From Geodermatophilus obscurus (GTDB taxonomy: Bacteria > Actinomycetota > Actinomycetes > Mycobacteriales > Geodermatophilaceae), in the NCBI RefSeq assembly GCF_900115395.1, contig NZ_FOWE01000007.1, forward strand, positions 62,001 to 126,000: 64,000 nt of DNA, given 5' to 3'. Both the position numbers and the translations under genes were made by a program. The notes below the pieces were generated by a model. The model was given only the letters and a program-made list of their open reading frames with translations. It was not told the DNA's origin and did no database searches. How positions within the stretch are numbered: position 1 is the first letter of the stretch; the number at the start of each line of letters is the position of its first letter. This document shows, piece by piece, positions 1 to 8,456 of the stretch.

Positions 1-151
1 GCTCGTTGGTGCGCCAGGCGACGAACAGCCCGTCCTCGAACCCGGTGCGGGTGATCCGCTTGAGGTACTCGGCCGGGATGATCTGGTCGGTGTCGACGGC
101 GCTGCGCCGCAGCGGGGCCGCGGTGCCGGTGTGCGTGGTGAAGGGCTGCAT
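1..151 (-). CDS. leuD: 3-isopropylmalate dehydratase small subunit, N-terminal part (cut by window edge)
   Basis: This is the first 50 codons of the small (swivel) subunit of isopropylmalate isomerase, which pairs with LeuC to interconvert 2- and 3-isopropylmalate; the same enzyme acts on citramalate. The start reads [16 protein letters not shown] and continues with [14 protein letters not shown], the conserved N-terminal block of LeuD in which D-T-D-Q-I-I-P is diagnostic. The ATG lies one base after the leuC stop, so the two subunits are co-translated from one message. The rest of the gene is outside the window. Confidence 0.95.
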   Translation of the reverse strand, partial: MQPFTTHTGTAAPLRRSAVDTDQIIPAEYLKRITRTGFEDGLFVAWRTNE

Positions 152-152
152 C

Positions 153-1580
153 TCAGACTCCAGCGCTCGTCAGGTCGGCGGACTGCAGGTCGGCGGGGGC
201 GGTGAGCCGGCCGGTCAGCGCGGTGGCCGCGGCGACCGACGGCGACACCAGGTGCGTGCGCCCGCCCTTGCCCTGCCGGCCCTGGAAGTTGCGGTTGCTC
301 GTCGACGCCGACCGCTCCCCCGGCTGCAGCTGGTCGGGGTTCATGCCCAGGCACATCGAGCAGCCCGCGCCGCGCCACTCGGCGCCGGCCTCGGTGAACA
401 CCCGGTCCAGGCCCTCGGCCTCGGCCTGTGCCTTGACCCCGATGGAGCCGGGGACGACGAGCATCCGGGTGTCCGGGTCGATCCGCTTGCCGCGCAGCAG
501 CTCGGCGGCGACCCGCAGGTCCTCGATGCGGCCGTTGGTGCACGAGCCGAGGAAGACGGTGTCCACCTCGATCTCCCGCAGCGGCGTGCCCGGCGTCAGG
601 CCCATGTAGGCCAGGGCCTGCTCGGCGGCGCGCCGCTCGTTGTCGTCGGCGAGGTCGGCCGGGTCGGGCACGCGGCCGGTGATCGGCAGGCCCTGGCCGG
701 GGTTGGTGCCCCAGGTGACGAACGGCGCCAGCTCGGCGGCGTCGATGACCACCTCGGTGTCGAAGACGGCGCCCTCGTCGGTGTGCAGCGTCGCCCAGTA
801 CTCCACGGCGGCGTCCCAGTCGGCGCCCTGCGGGGCGTGCGGGCGGCCGCGCAGGTAGGCGAGGGTCGTCTCGTCGGGGGCGATCACGCCGGCGCGGGCG
901 CCGGCCTCGATCGACATGTTGCAGATCGTCATCCGGGCCTCCATCGACAGCGCCCGGATCGCGCTGCCGCGGTACTCGATGACGTGGCCGGCGGCGCCGT
1001 TGGTGCCGATCCGGGCGATGACGGCGAGGATGACGTCCTTCGCCGACACGCCCTCGGGGAGCTCGCCCTCGACGGTGACCGCCATGTGCCGGGGCCGGCT
1101 CTGCGGCAGCGTCTGGGTGGCCAGCACGTGCTCGACCTCGCTGGTGCCGATGCCGAAGGCCAGCGCGCCGAACGCGCCGTGGGTGGAGGTGTGGCTGTCG
1201 CCGCAGACGATCGTCAGCCCCGGCTGGGTCAGGCCCAGCTGCGGGCCGATCACGTGCACGATGCCCTGGTCGCGGTCGCCCATGGGGGCCAGCCGGATGC
1301 CGAACTCGGCGGCGTTGCGGCGCAGCGCCTCCACCTGGGCCCGGCTGACCGGGTCGGCGATGGGCCGCAGGACGTCGAGCGTCGGCACGTTGTGGTCCTC
1401 GGTGGCCATGGTCAGCTCGGGACGCCGCACGGTGCGGCCCGCTGCGCGCAGGCCGTCGAAGGCCTGCGGGCTGGTGACCTCGTGCACGAGGTGCAGGTCG
1501 ATGTAGAGCAGGTCGGGCTCGCCGTCGGCGCTGCGCACGACGTGGGCGTCGTAGACCTTCTCCGCCAGGGTCTTCGGCAC
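153..1580 (-). CDS. leuC: 3-isopropylmalate dehydratase large subunit
   Basis: 475-aa aconitase-fold subunit of isopropylmalate/citramalate isomerase in leucine (and CimA-type isoleucine) synthesis. The cluster ligands are visible as FLGSCTNGR and, near the C-terminus, [11 protein letters not shown]. The chosen GTG start ([15 protein letters not shown]) is preceded by GGAGG with a 5-base spacer; longer in-frame extensions run into the divergent ndgR gene and have low-quality sequence. The gene is transcribed away from ndgR, and an inverted repeat between them is a likely operator. Length matches the family (about 470 aa). Confidence 0.96.
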   Translation of the reverse strand: MPKTLAEKVYDAHVVRSADGEPDLLYIDLHLVHEVTSPQAFDGLRAAGRTVRRPELTMATEDHNVPTLDVLRPIADPVSRAQVEALRRNAAEFGIRLAPMGDRDQGIVHVIGPQLGLTQPGLTIVCGDSHTSTHGAFGALAFGIGTSEVEHVLATQTLPQSRPRHMAVTVEGELPEGVSAKDVILAVIARIGTNGAAGHVIEYRGSAIRALSMEARMTICNMSIEAGARAGVIAPDETTLAYLRGRPHAPQGADWDAAVEYWATLHTDEGAVFDTEVVIDAAELAPFVTWGTNPGQGLPITGRVPDPADLADDNERRAAEQALAYMGLTPGTPLREIEVDTVFLGSCTNGRIEDLRVAAELLRGKRIDPDTRMLVVPGSIGVKAQAEAEGLDRVFTEAGAEWRGAGCSMCLGMNPDQLQPGERSASTSNRNFQGRQGKGGRTHLVSPSVAAATALTGRLTAPADLQSADLTSAGV

Positions 1581-1611
1581 GGGTCCCTCCAGATGGGTGT
1601 CCCCACGGTGG

Positions 1612-1638
1612 TCATCCCGCTGTGTGGGATGAGAGTAT
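1612..1638. promoter_or_regulatory. Divergent leuC / ndgR promoter with inverted-repeat operator
   Basis: TCATCCC (1612-1618) and GGGATGA (1626-1632) form a perfect inverted repeat with a 7-base spacer. Next to it, 1633-1638 reads GAGTAT, ending 6 bases before the ndgR GTG, and the same DNA read on the minus strand gives TACTCT (1637-1632), a TANNNT -10 for leuC. The two promoters are therefore back to back and the repeat lies where it could block both. NdgR/AreB-type IclR regulators are known to bind the leuCD promoter in actinobacteria; that this repeat is their site is inference. Confidence 0.6.
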
Positions 1639-1644
1639 CGCGGT

Positions 1645-2346
1645 GTGGGACAGCCTAACGCCGTCGCGGTGCTGGACAAAGCAGTCGCGATCCTCCGCGC
1701 CGTGGCGCACGAGCCGGCGGCGCTCGCCGACCTGGTCGCGCGCACCGGTCTGCCCCGGGCGACGGCCCACCGCCTGGCCGTCGCGCTGGAGGGCCACCGG
1801 CTGCTCCGGCGGACCCCGGCCGGCACGTGGACGCCCGGTCCGGCGCTGGCCGAGCTCAGCCACGGCAACGTCGACCTCGCGCAGGTGGCCGGCCGGCACC
1901 TGCCCGCGCTGCGGGACGCGAGCGGCGAGAGCGCGCAGTTCTACGTCCGCGAGGGCGGCTCGCGGGTGTGCGTGGCGGCGGCCGAGCGGGCGCACGGCCT
2001 GCGCGACACCGTCCCGGTCGGGGCGCGGCTGCCCATGACGGCGGGGTCGGCGGCGCACGCGCTGCTGGCCTTCGCACCGCCGGAGGAGGTCACCCCGCTG
2101 CTGCCGAGCGCGAGCTTCACCGCCCGCACGCTGCTCGACGTGCGCCGGCGCGGCTGGGCGCACAGCGTCGCCGAGCGCGAGGCCGGGGTGGCCTCGCTGT
2201 CGGCACCGGTGCGCGACCCCGCCGGCGCCGTGCTCGGCGCGGTGTCGATCTCCGGCCCGGTCGAGCGGCTGGGCCGCCGGCCCAGCCCCGAGGTGGTCGG
2301 CGCGGTCCTGGAGACGGCCGCCGCCATCGCCCGCGCGGCGGGTTAG
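1645..2346 (+). CDS. ndgR: IclR-family transcriptional regulator, NdgR/AreB type
   Basis: 233-aa IclR-family regulator. The N-terminal winged helix-turn-helix spans about residues 5-65 ([20 protein letters not shown]), followed by the IclR effector domain ([16 protein letters not shown] and [10 protein letters not shown]). Its position divergent from leuCD is the hallmark of NdgR (Streptomyces) and AreB, which control leucine and other amino-acid genes. The GTG start has no Shine-Dalgarno sequence but sits 6 bases after a GAGTAT hexamer, which suggests a leaderless message. Its TAG stop (2344-2346) overlaps the TAA stop (2345-2343) of the convergent gene on the other strand. Confidence 0.9.
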   Translation: MGQPNAVAVLDKAVAILRAVAHEPAALADLVARTGLPRATAHRLAVALEGHRLLRRTPAGTWTPGPALAELSHGNVDLAQVAGRHLPALRDASGESAQFYVREGGSRVCVAAAERAHGLRDTVPVGARLPMTAGSAAHALLAFAPPEEVTPLLPSASFTARTLLDVRRRGWAHSVAEREAGVASLSAPVRDPAGAVLGAVSISGPVERLGRRPSPEVVGAVLETAAAIARAAG

Positions 2347-2675
2347 TCCTTCCGCAGCGAGGGCCCGGCCGCACCGCTGCCGGCCCCCCTGCCGTCGTCC
2401 TCGGGGTCCTGCCGGTCCGGCGGGGCGTCGACGGCGATCGGGCGCAGCCGGGACCACAGCGCGAAGGCCGCGGCGAAGACGAGCATCGCCAGTCCCGCCC
2501 ACAGGTTGGCGTTGACGTCGCCGGTCCGCTCCCGGTCGGCCGCGGTGTCGCTGAACAGTCCGAGGAGGACGAGGACGACGCCGTAGAAGCCGATCAGCGC
2601 GGCGATGACGTTGCGGACGTCGAAGGCGCCGGCCGCCTGCTTGGTCCCGCCGGAGCCGGAGGTGCTGCTGCTCAT
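2343..2675 (-). CDS. Small two-helix membrane protein at the end of the gal operon
   Basis: 110-aa protein with two predicted membrane helices (VIAALIGFYGVVLVLLGLF and LWAGLAMLVFAAAFALW) and a charged, proline-rich C-terminal tail. I do not recognise a named family. The ATG at 2675 is preceded by AGGAG at good spacing; an in-frame extension to 2708 would overlap the symporter. It starts 16 bases after the symporter stop, so it is probably the last gene of galT-galK-symporter and may be an accessory of the transporter, which is inference only. Confidence 0.75.
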   Translation of the reverse strand: MSSSTSGSGGTKQAAGAFDVRNVIAALIGFYGVVLVLLGLFSDTAADRERTGDVNANLWAGLAMLVFAAAFALWSRLRPIAVDAPPDRQDPEDDGRGAGSGAAGPSLRKD

Positions 2676-2691
2676 GACCGTGCTCCTGACG

Positions 2692-4374
2692 TCAGCGGAA
2701 GATGACATTGAGGACGACGACCATGACCAGCGCGATCCCGGCCAGCTTGGTCGGCGACTGGTACCAGGGCAGCCGGTGCGCGTCGGGGTCGGTGCGCTGC
2801 TCCCTGGGCGTCTCGGAGTAGACGAGCCCGGCGAGCTCGGAGACCGGCTTGGGCGCGGTCACCTGGCTGACGACGACGCTCACCACGATGTCGACGACGA
2901 AGGCGGCGCTCGCGGCGAGGAAGCTCGCACCCTGCCCGCCGATCGGCAGCACGCCCAGCGACACCGTCCCGAACGCGTCCTCGCTCAGGAAGGCGACCGC
3001 GACCGCGGCCAGCGTCCCGGACACCAGGCCCATCCAGCCCGCCGTCGGCGTCATCCGCTTCCAGAACATGCCGAGGATGAACGTGGCGAACAGCGGGGCG
3101 TTGAAGAAGCCGAACAGCGTCTGCAGGTAGTCCATCAGGTTCGTGTAGCCCGACGCGATGATCGCCGTCCCGATGGCGGCCACCGTCGCGCCCACGGTCG
3201 CCCACCGGCCCACGGCCAGGTAGTAGGCGTCGGGCCGGTCCTTCTTCACGTACTGCTGCCACAGGTCGTAGCTGAAGACGGTGTTGAAGGCGGAGATGTT
3301 GGCCGCCATGCCGGCCATGAACGCCGCCAGCAGGCCGGCGAGGGCGATGCCGAGCAGGCCGTTGGGCAGGGTGTCGCGGATCAGCAGCAGGATCGAGTTG
3401 TTGTAGTCGAAGTCGGCGTCGGCGTTGGCCCGCGCCTCGGCGACCTCCGGGACCAGGACCGTGGCGATGATGCCCGGGATCACGACGATGAACGGGACGA
3501 ACATCTTCGGGAAGGCGCCGATGATCGGCGTCGCGCGGGCCGCCGACATCGACTTGGTCGCCATCGCCCGCTGGACCTCGACGAAGTTGGTCGTCCAGTA
3601 GCCGAAGGAGAGCACGAAGCCGAGGCCGAAGACGATGCCGATCACCGACAGGACGGGGCTGCCGATCCCGGACAGCTCCGTGGCCGGCCACGAGGTGAGC
3701 TCCTCGGCGCGACCGGCGTCGGTCACCCGGTCGACCAGCCCGCCGACGCCGCCGACCCGGTTCAGGCCGATGAGCGTCAGCGGGAGCAGCGCGGCGACGA
3801 TGACGAAGAACTGCAGGACCTCGTTGTATATGGCCGCCGACAGCCCGCCGAGGGTGATGTAACTGAGCACCACGGCCGCGGCGACGATCAGGGACAGCCA
3901 CAGCGGCCAGCCCAGCAGGGCCTCGACGATGGTGGCCAGCAGGAACAGGTTGATGCCGGCGATGAGGATCTGGGCGACGGCGAAGCTCAGCGCGTTGACC
4001 AGGTGGGCGCCGGTGCCGAACCGGCGGCGCATGAACTCCGGGACGCTGCGGACCTTCGACCCGTAGTAGAAGGGCATCATCACCACGCCCAGGAACAGCA
4101 TGGCCGGGACCGCGCCGATCCAGAAGTAGTGCATGGTGCTCATGCCGTACTGCGCGCCGTTGGCCGACATCCCGACGATCTCGACCGCACCGAGGTTGGC
4201 CGAGATGAACGCCAGGCCGGTGACCCACGCGGGCAGCGAGCGGCCGGACAGGAAGAAGTCGAGGCTGTCGGACACCCTCCGGCGGGCGGCCGCGCCGATG
4301 AGCAGCACGACGAGGAAGTAGGCGGCCACCAGCAGGTAGTCGACGAAGGACGCGTCCAGTCTCAGGTCGTCCAC
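2692..4374 (-). CDS. Sodium:solute symporter (SSS family), likely galactose/sugar uptake
   Basis: 560-aa SSS-family (SGLT/PutP fold) cation-coupled transporter with at least a dozen hydrophobic segments. The region FISANLGAVEIVGMSANGAQ and the following MSTMHYFWIGAVPAM resemble the sodium- and sugar-binding helices of SGLT-type proteins, and GYWTTNFVEVQRAMATKS is the conserved mid-protein loop. The GTG start at 4374 (VDDLRLDASF) is chosen because GGAGG lies 5 bases upstream; the GTG four codons earlier has none. Position directly after galT-galK makes galactose or a galactoside the likely substrate, but sequence alone does not fix it. Confidence 0.88.
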   Translation of the reverse strand: MDDLRLDASFVDYLLVAAYFLVVLLIGAAARRRVSDSLDFFLSGRSLPAWVTGLAFISANLGAVEIVGMSANGAQYGMSTMHYFWIGAVPAMLFLGVVMMPFYYGSKVRSVPEFMRRRFGTGAHLVNALSFAVAQILIAGINLFLLATIVEALLGWPLWLSLIVAAAVVLSYITLGGLSAAIYNEVLQFFVIVAALLPLTLIGLNRVGGVGGLVDRVTDAGRAEELTSWPATELSGIGSPVLSVIGIVFGLGFVLSFGYWTTNFVEVQRAMATKSMSAARATPIIGAFPKMFVPFIVVIPGIIATVLVPEVAEARANADADFDYNNSILLLIRDTLPNGLLGIALAGLLAAFMAGMAANISAFNTVFSYDLWQQYVKKDRPDAYYLAVGRWATVGATVAAIGTAIIASGYTNLMDYLQTLFGFFNAPLFATFILGMFWKRMTPTAGWMGLVSGTLAAVAVAFLSEDAFGTVSLGVLPIGGQGASFLAASAAFVVDIVVSVVVSQVTAPKPVSELAGLVYSETPREQRTDPDAHRLPWYQSPTKLAGIALVMVVVLNVIFR

Positions 4375-4396
4375 TGCAGCCTCCACTCGGCTCGGG

Positions 4397-5575
4397 TCAG
4401 GACAGGCGACGCACTCCCGCCGAGGGGACCACGACGAAGGACCGGGGTGCCCCGGCGCGCTCGGTGACGGCGCTGCTGACGGCGTCCACGGCCCCGGCGT
4501 CGACCAGCGCCACGGCGCTGCCGCCGAAGCCGCCGCCGACCATCCGCGCGCCGTACGCGCCGGCGTCCAGGGCCGCCTCGACGACGGCGTCGAGCTCGGG
4601 GACCGAGATCTCGAAGTCGTCGCGCAGCGACGCGTGGCCGGCGGTGAGCACCGGACCGATGTCGCGCGGGTCGGCGCCGGCGCGCAGCAGCGCGACGACC
4701 TCGGCGACGCGCGCGTCCTCGGTGACGACGTGCCGGGCCCGGCGCAGCAGCAGCGCGCCCTCCGCCGTGCCGTCGTCGAGGGCCGCCAGGCCGGCGACGT
4801 CGGGCACGTCGCAGAGGAACTCCACGCCCAGCCGGCGGGCTCCCTCCTCGCACTCCCGGCGGCGGTCGCCGTAGCCGCCGACGGCGTGGTCGTGGGTGGT
4901 CCCGGAGTCGACGACCAGCAGCGCCAGGCCGGCGGCGGCCAGGTCCAGCGGCACCTGCTCGGAGCTGCGGTCGCGCGTGTCGAGGTGCAGTGCGTGGCCG
5001 GCGGTGCACAACACCGACGCCGACTGGTCGAGGATGCCGGTGGGCGCGCCGACGAAGTCGTTCTCCGCCCGCCGGGCCGTGTCGACGAGCTGGTCGGGGG
5101 TCAGCCCGAGGCCCAGCAGGTCGCTGACGGCGAGCGCGACGGCGCACTCGAGCGCGGCGGAGGAGGACAGCCCCGCCCCGGCCGGCACGTCGCCGTCGAC
5201 GAGCAGGCTCAGCCCGCCCGGGACCGACGTCCGCACCTGGACGACGACGCCGGCCGGGTAGCCGGCCCACCCGCCCGGCGTGCCGGGGACGAGGTCGTCC
5301 ACCGCGACGTCGGCATCGGCGTCCGGGTGCTGCAGCGAGGTCAGGACCAGCCGGCCGTCGTCGCGGCGGGCGACCGCGGCGCGGGTGGTGTGCGGCAGGG
5401 CGACCGGCAGCACGTGACCGCCGTTGTAGTCGGTGTGCTCGCCGATGACGTTGACCCGGCCGGGTGCGGCCCACACGCCCTCCGGCGCGGTGCCGAACCG
5501 GTCGGTGAAAGCGGCGACGGCGCGGGCCGCGGCCTCCTCGTCGGTGGGCAGGTCGGTGTCCACGGCGCGGCTCAC
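4397..5575 (-). CDS. galK: Galactokinase
   Basis: 392-aa GHMP kinase that phosphorylates galactose at C1 in the Leloir pathway. All three GHMP motifs are present: the galactokinase signature GRVNVIGEHTDYNGG near residues 39-53, the ATP-binding GAGLSSSAALE near residue 140, and GGGFGGSAVAL near the C-terminus. The GTG start overlaps the galT stop as GTGA, implying translational coupling. Longer in-frame extensions into galT are shadows. The order galT-galK is usual in actinobacteria. Confidence 0.96.
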   Translation of the reverse strand: MSRAVDTDLPTDEEAAARAVAAFTDRFGTAPEGVWAAPGRVNVIGEHTDYNGGHVLPVALPHTTRAAVARRDDGRLVLTSLQHPDADADVAVDDLVPGTPGGWAGYPAGVVVQVRTSVPGGLSLLVDGDVPAGAGLSSSAALECAVALAVSDLLGLGLTPDQLVDTARRAENDFVGAPTGILDQSASVLCTAGHALHLDTRDRSSEQVPLDLAAAGLALLVVDSGTTHDHAVGGYGDRRRECEEGARRLGVEFLCDVPDVAGLAALDDGTAEGALLLRRARHVVTEDARVAEVVALLRAGADPRDIGPVLTAGHASLRDDFEISVPELDAVVEAALDAGAYGARMVGGGFGGSAVALVDAGAVDAVSSAVTERAGAPRSFVVVPSAGVRRLS

Positions 5576-6672
5576 GGGACCTCCACGGCACGCAGCTGCT
5601 CGGCGACGTCCTCGGGGTTGGTGTCGGTGATGAACGCACCCATGCCCGACTCCGAGCCGGCGAGGTACTTGAGCTTGCCGGGCGCGCGGCGCAGCGAGAA
5701 CAGCTGCAGGTGCAGCCACCAGTCCTCGCGGCCGGTGCGCACCGGGGCCTGGTTCCAGGCGGCGATGTAGGGCATCGGGGTGTCGAAGCGGTGCGCGAAG
5801 CGGCCCAGCACGTCGAGGTAGATCGCGGCGAGGTCGTCGCGCTCGGCGTCGTCGAGGGCCGGCAGGTCCGGGACGCGGCGGGTCGGGAACAGCTGCACCT
5901 CGTAGGGCCAGCGGGCCGCGGCGGGCACGAAGGCCACCCACGAGTCGTTGGCCGCCACCACGCGCGGGCCGCTGCGCTCGGCCTCGACCACCTCGGCGAA
6001 CAGGTCGCCGCCGGTGGCCTCCCGCTGCCGGCGCACCGAGGCCAGCAGCCGCTCCACCCGCGGGGTCAGGAACGGGTAGGCGTAGATCTGCCCGTGCGGG
6101 TGCGACAGCGTCACCCCGATCTCCTCGCCGGAGTTCTCGAAGCAGAACACCTGCTCGACGCCGTGGATCGCGCCGAGCGCGGCCGTCCGGTCGGCCCACA
6201 CGTCGACGACGAGGCGGGCCCGGTCCCGGCCCAGCCCGGCGAAGTGCTGGTCGTGGTCGCTGGTGAACAGCACGACCTCGGTGCGGCCGAGGCCGGGGCG
6301 CAGCTCCGCCAGCGGGGACCCGGGTGCGGTCGGCGGGACGTCGGTGTCGACGGCCGTGGCCAGCGACGGGAACCGGTTCTCGAACACCACCACCTGGTAG
6401 TCGCCGTCGGGCACCTCGGTCGGCCGGCCGGGCCGCGAGGGGTCCAACGGGCACTGGTCGGCCGGCGGCAGGAAGGTGCGGGTCTGCCGGTGTGCGGCCA
6501 CGACGACCCACTCCCCGAGCAGGGCGTCCCACCGCAGCTGCGAGCGGGTGCTCACCGGTGGGAGGTCGCGGGTGTCCGCGACGTCGTGGGCGCCGTGTTC
6601 GGGGACGCTGCCGTCCGCGTCGAAGTAGATGATCTCGCGGCCGTCAGCCAGCCTGCGGGAGGTCCGGATCAC
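5572..6672 (-). CDS. galT: Galactose-1-phosphate uridylyltransferase
   Basis: 366-aa HIT-superfamily enzyme exchanging UMP between UDP-glucose and galactose-1-phosphate. The catalytic His-Pro-His is in SHPHGQIYAYP, and the C-terminal half carries WWLHLQLFSLRRAPGKLKY. The zinc-site loop reads CPLD where many GalT proteins have CPLC, so one classical zinc ligand is missing. The GTG at 6672 (VIRTSRRLADG) is chosen for an upstream GGAGG; a longer frame exists to 6765. A TAGCGT -10 candidate lies at 6721-6716, giving a leader of roughly 35-40 bases. It is the first gene of the gal operon. Confidence 0.94.
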   Translation of the reverse strand: MIRTSRRLADGREIIYFDADGSVPEHGAHDVADTRDLPPVSTRSQLRWDALLGEWVVVAAHRQTRTFLPPADQCPLDPSRPGRPTEVPDGDYQVVVFENRFPSLATAVDTDVPPTAPGSPLAELRPGLGRTEVVLFTSDHDQHFAGLGRDRARLVVDVWADRTAALGAIHGVEQVFCFENSGEEIGVTLSHPHGQIYAYPFLTPRVERLLASVRRQREATGGDLFAEVVEAERSGPRVVAANDSWVAFVPAAARWPYEVQLFPTRRVPDLPALDDAERDDLAAIYLDVLGRFAHRFDTPMPYIAAWNQAPVRTGREDWWLHLQLFSLRRAPGKLKYLAGSESGMGAFITDTNPEDVAEQLRAVEVP

Positions 6673-6768
6673 CCTGCTCTGCCTCCGTTCGGGCCCGAGG
6701 AGGGGGGCCCCGGGAACGCTACGTCCGCTCGCGATCACGGTCCACTCGGAGCCGGTCGCCGACACGCG

Positions 6769-6800
6769 CAGGGCCCCCGGCCGGCCGGCCGGGGGCCCTG
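6769..6800 (-). terminator. 32-bp perfect palindrome downstream of tRNA-Glu copy 1
   Basis: Two 16-base arms (6769-6784 and 6785-6800) are perfect reverse complements, rich in G and C, starting 9 bases after the tRNA 3' end. There is no T run, as is common for actinobacterial terminators. It also separates the tRNA cluster from the galT promoter. Confidence 0.7.
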
Positions 6801-6808
6801 CTGCGCTG

Positions 6809-6881
6809 TAGCCCCGAAGGGATTCGAACCCTCGCTACCGCCGTGAGAGGGCGGCGTCCTGGACCGCTAGACGACGGGGCC
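6809..6881 (-). tRNA. tRNA-Glu (anticodon CTC), copy 1
   Basis: 73 bases folding as a full cloverleaf. The acceptor 5' strand GGCCCCG pairs with CGGGGCT (G-U closing pair), the anticodon stem CCGCC/GGCGG encloses loop CTCTCAC with anticodon CTC, and the T arm holds GGTTCGAATCC. CCA is not encoded. It differs from copy 2 by one base in the D-loop region (GGTCC against GGCCC). The GluRS gene gltX lies 1.6 kb away. Confidence 0.95.
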
Positions 6882-6941
6882 GTGGACGAGCGGATCGTGC
6901 CACAGCGCGGCACCCGCCCGGCAGCCGGGTCCGCACACGAC

Positions 6942-6974
6942 GAGAGCCCCCGGTCGGTGTGACCGGGGGCTCTC
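6942..6974 (-). terminator. Hairpin terminator downstream of tRNA-Glu copy 2
   Basis: 14-base perfect arms (6942-6955 and 6961-6974) with a 5-base loop, 10 bases after the 3' end of the second tRNA-Glu. The stem is GC-rich and lacks a T run. The short stretch between tRNA and hairpin (CAGCGCAG) is shared with copy 1, a sign that the tRNA was duplicated together with its 3' flank. Confidence 0.72.
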
Positions 6975-6983
6975 GCTGCGCTG

Positions 6984-7056
6984 TAGCCCCGAAGGGATTC
7001 GAACCCTCGCTACCGCCGTGAGAGGGCGGCGTCCTGGGCCGCTAGACGACGGGGCC
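6984..7056 (-). tRNA. tRNA-Glu (anticodon CTC), copy 2
   Basis: 73-base cloverleaf nearly identical to the copy at 6809-6881, with the same anticodon loop CTCTCAC (anticodon CTC, reads GAG) and acceptor stem. One base in the D-loop region differs. It lies 42 bases downstream of tRNA-Gln on the same strand, so the three tRNAs may start as one transcript, although each Glu copy has its own hairpin behind it. Confidence 0.95.
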
Positions 7057-7098
7057 GTGCGGTGGTGCTGGTGGTGCTGAGGAGGTGGTGCTTCCTCG

Positions 7099-7170
7099 CT
7101 GGGGTACCAGGACTCGAACCTAGACTAACGGAGCCAGAATCCGTCGGGCTGCCAATTACCCCATACCCCA
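7099..7170 (-). tRNA. tRNA-Gln (anticodon CTG)
   Basis: 72 bases. Acceptor strands TGGGGTA and TACCCCA pair, followed by discriminator G; the anticodon stem ACGGA/TCCGT encloses loop TTCTGGC, giving anticodon CTG (reads CAG). The weak U1-A72 pair is typical of tRNA-Gln. In an organism without GlnRS this tRNA is first charged with Glu by GltX and then amidated by GatCAB, both encoded in this window. Confidence 0.95.
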
Positions 7171-7232
7171 AGGTCTTGGCTGGCACCTCGCGGCGCCGCG
7201 GACGACGATACCCGACGCCCGGACCGGACGTG

Positions 7233-8456
7233 TCACCACCCCCGGGCCCGCGGGTCGCCGGCCGGGACGCGCAGGTCCCGCGCCTCCGTGAGCACCTCGA
7301 ACCGCAGCCGCCGGCGCGAGGCCGCCACCAGCGCCACGTAGGAGCCCATGGCCAGCAGCGTGAGCAGCAGGGACACCAGCCCGACGCCCGCCGGGACCTC
7401 CTCGGTCGCGACGCCGTCGCCGAGCGTCCCGAACAGGACGAAGACCAGCACGTTGTTGACCGCGTGCAGCACGATCGCGGCCTCGAGGCCGCCGGTGAGC
7501 CACACCACGGCCGAGGCGGCCAGGCCGAAGGCGAACCGGTCGAGGAAGGTGACGACGTCGCCGGGCGCGTGCGCCAGCGAGAACAGCGCGGCCGTGAGGA
7601 CCGCGGCGGTCACCGCCCCGGCGCGCGGGCTGCGCATCCACCCGGCGATCGCCTGCGAGAAGTAGCCGCGGAACACGTACTCCTCGGCGGCCGACTGCAG
7701 CGGCGTGGTGAGCACCACGACCAGCAGCAGCCAGCCGAGGTCGTCGACCGGGCCGGTCACCTCCGTGTCGTCGAGCAGGAACGTCAGCGCCACCGACAGG
7801 CCGATCCCCACCCCGAGGGTGGCCAGCGCCCGCAGGGTGAGCGGCACGAACAGCCGCCACCGCAGCCGCGCCAGCACCGACGACGACCACCCCGACCGCA
7901 TGCCGTGGGCGGCCACCCACAGCAGCCAGACGATCGGGATCGCCACGATGAGCGAGAGGTTGGTGAGCAGCAGCACGCCCGGGTCGACCAGGTCGAGCAG
8001 CTGCAGGTCCGGCTCGACCCCGGTCAACAGGACCAGCAGCACGACGACGAAGGCCGCGACGACGTAGGCCACCGTGAACAGCAGCAGGCCCAGCAGCGGC
8101 CGCCACCACGCCCAGTCCCGGGTGCGCATCGCCAGCAGGTAGGGCACCGGCACGTCGTGGGGCGACGTCCCCGGCGGCGGCGCGAGGCGCACCCCCGGCG
8201 GGAACGGCGCCGGGCCCGCCGGCTGCCACGGCGGGGCGCCCGGCGGGTGGCTGTGCGGACCCTGCTGCGGCGGCACCGGCCCCAGCGGCCAGGGCACCGG
8301 CCCGAGGACGCCGCCGGGCGGCCCGGCGCCGCGGTGCGGGGCCCCGGGGACGAACGGCGGCGCGCCGTAGGGGCCCGTGGGCGGCGGGCCGGTGTAGGGC
8401 TCGTCGGCGGGCTCGCCGGGGGGCGGCCCGAACGGCCCCGCCCAGGGGGCGCTCAT
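7233..8456 (-). CDS. CPBP-family intramembrane metalloprotease with proline-rich N-terminus
   Basis: 407-aa membrane protein of the CPBP (CAAX protease/Abi) family. The first 100 or so residues are Pro/Gly-rich and probably cytosolic. About eight hydrophobic segments follow. The active-site motifs are intact: EEYVFRGY (motif 1), FSLAH (motif 2) and HAVNN (motif 3). Bacterial members have been linked to protein maturation or bacteriocin immunity, but the substrate here is unknown. The ATG overlaps the gltX stop as ATGA, so it is co-translated as the last gene of the fumarylacetoacetase-gltX operon. Confidence 0.87.
   Translation of the reverse strand: MSAPWAGPFGPPPGEPADEPYTGPPPTGPYGAPPFVPGAPHRGAGPPGGVLGPVPWPLGPVPPQQGPHSHPPGAPPWQPAGPAPFPPGVRLAPPPGTSPHDVPVPYLLAMRTRDWAWWRPLLGLLLFTVAYVVAAFVVVLLVLLTGVEPDLQLLDLVDPGVLLLTNLSLIVAIPIVWLLWVAAHGMRSGWSSSVLARLRWRLFVPLTLRALATLGVGIGLSVALTFLLDDTEVTGPVDDLGWLLLVVVLTTPLQSAAEEYVFRGYFSQAIAGWMRSPRAGAVTAAVLTAALFSLAHAPGDVVTFLDRFAFGLAASAVVWLTGGLEAAIVLHAVNNVLVFVLFGTLGDGVATEEVPAGVGLVSLLLTLLAMGSYVALVAASRRRLRFEVLTEARDLRVPAGDPRARGW

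Noticed and set aside
6809-7170. tRNA cluster as an integration site
   Set aside because: No integrase, partial tRNA 3' copy beyond the real tandem gene, or atypical island follows. The flanking genes are core.
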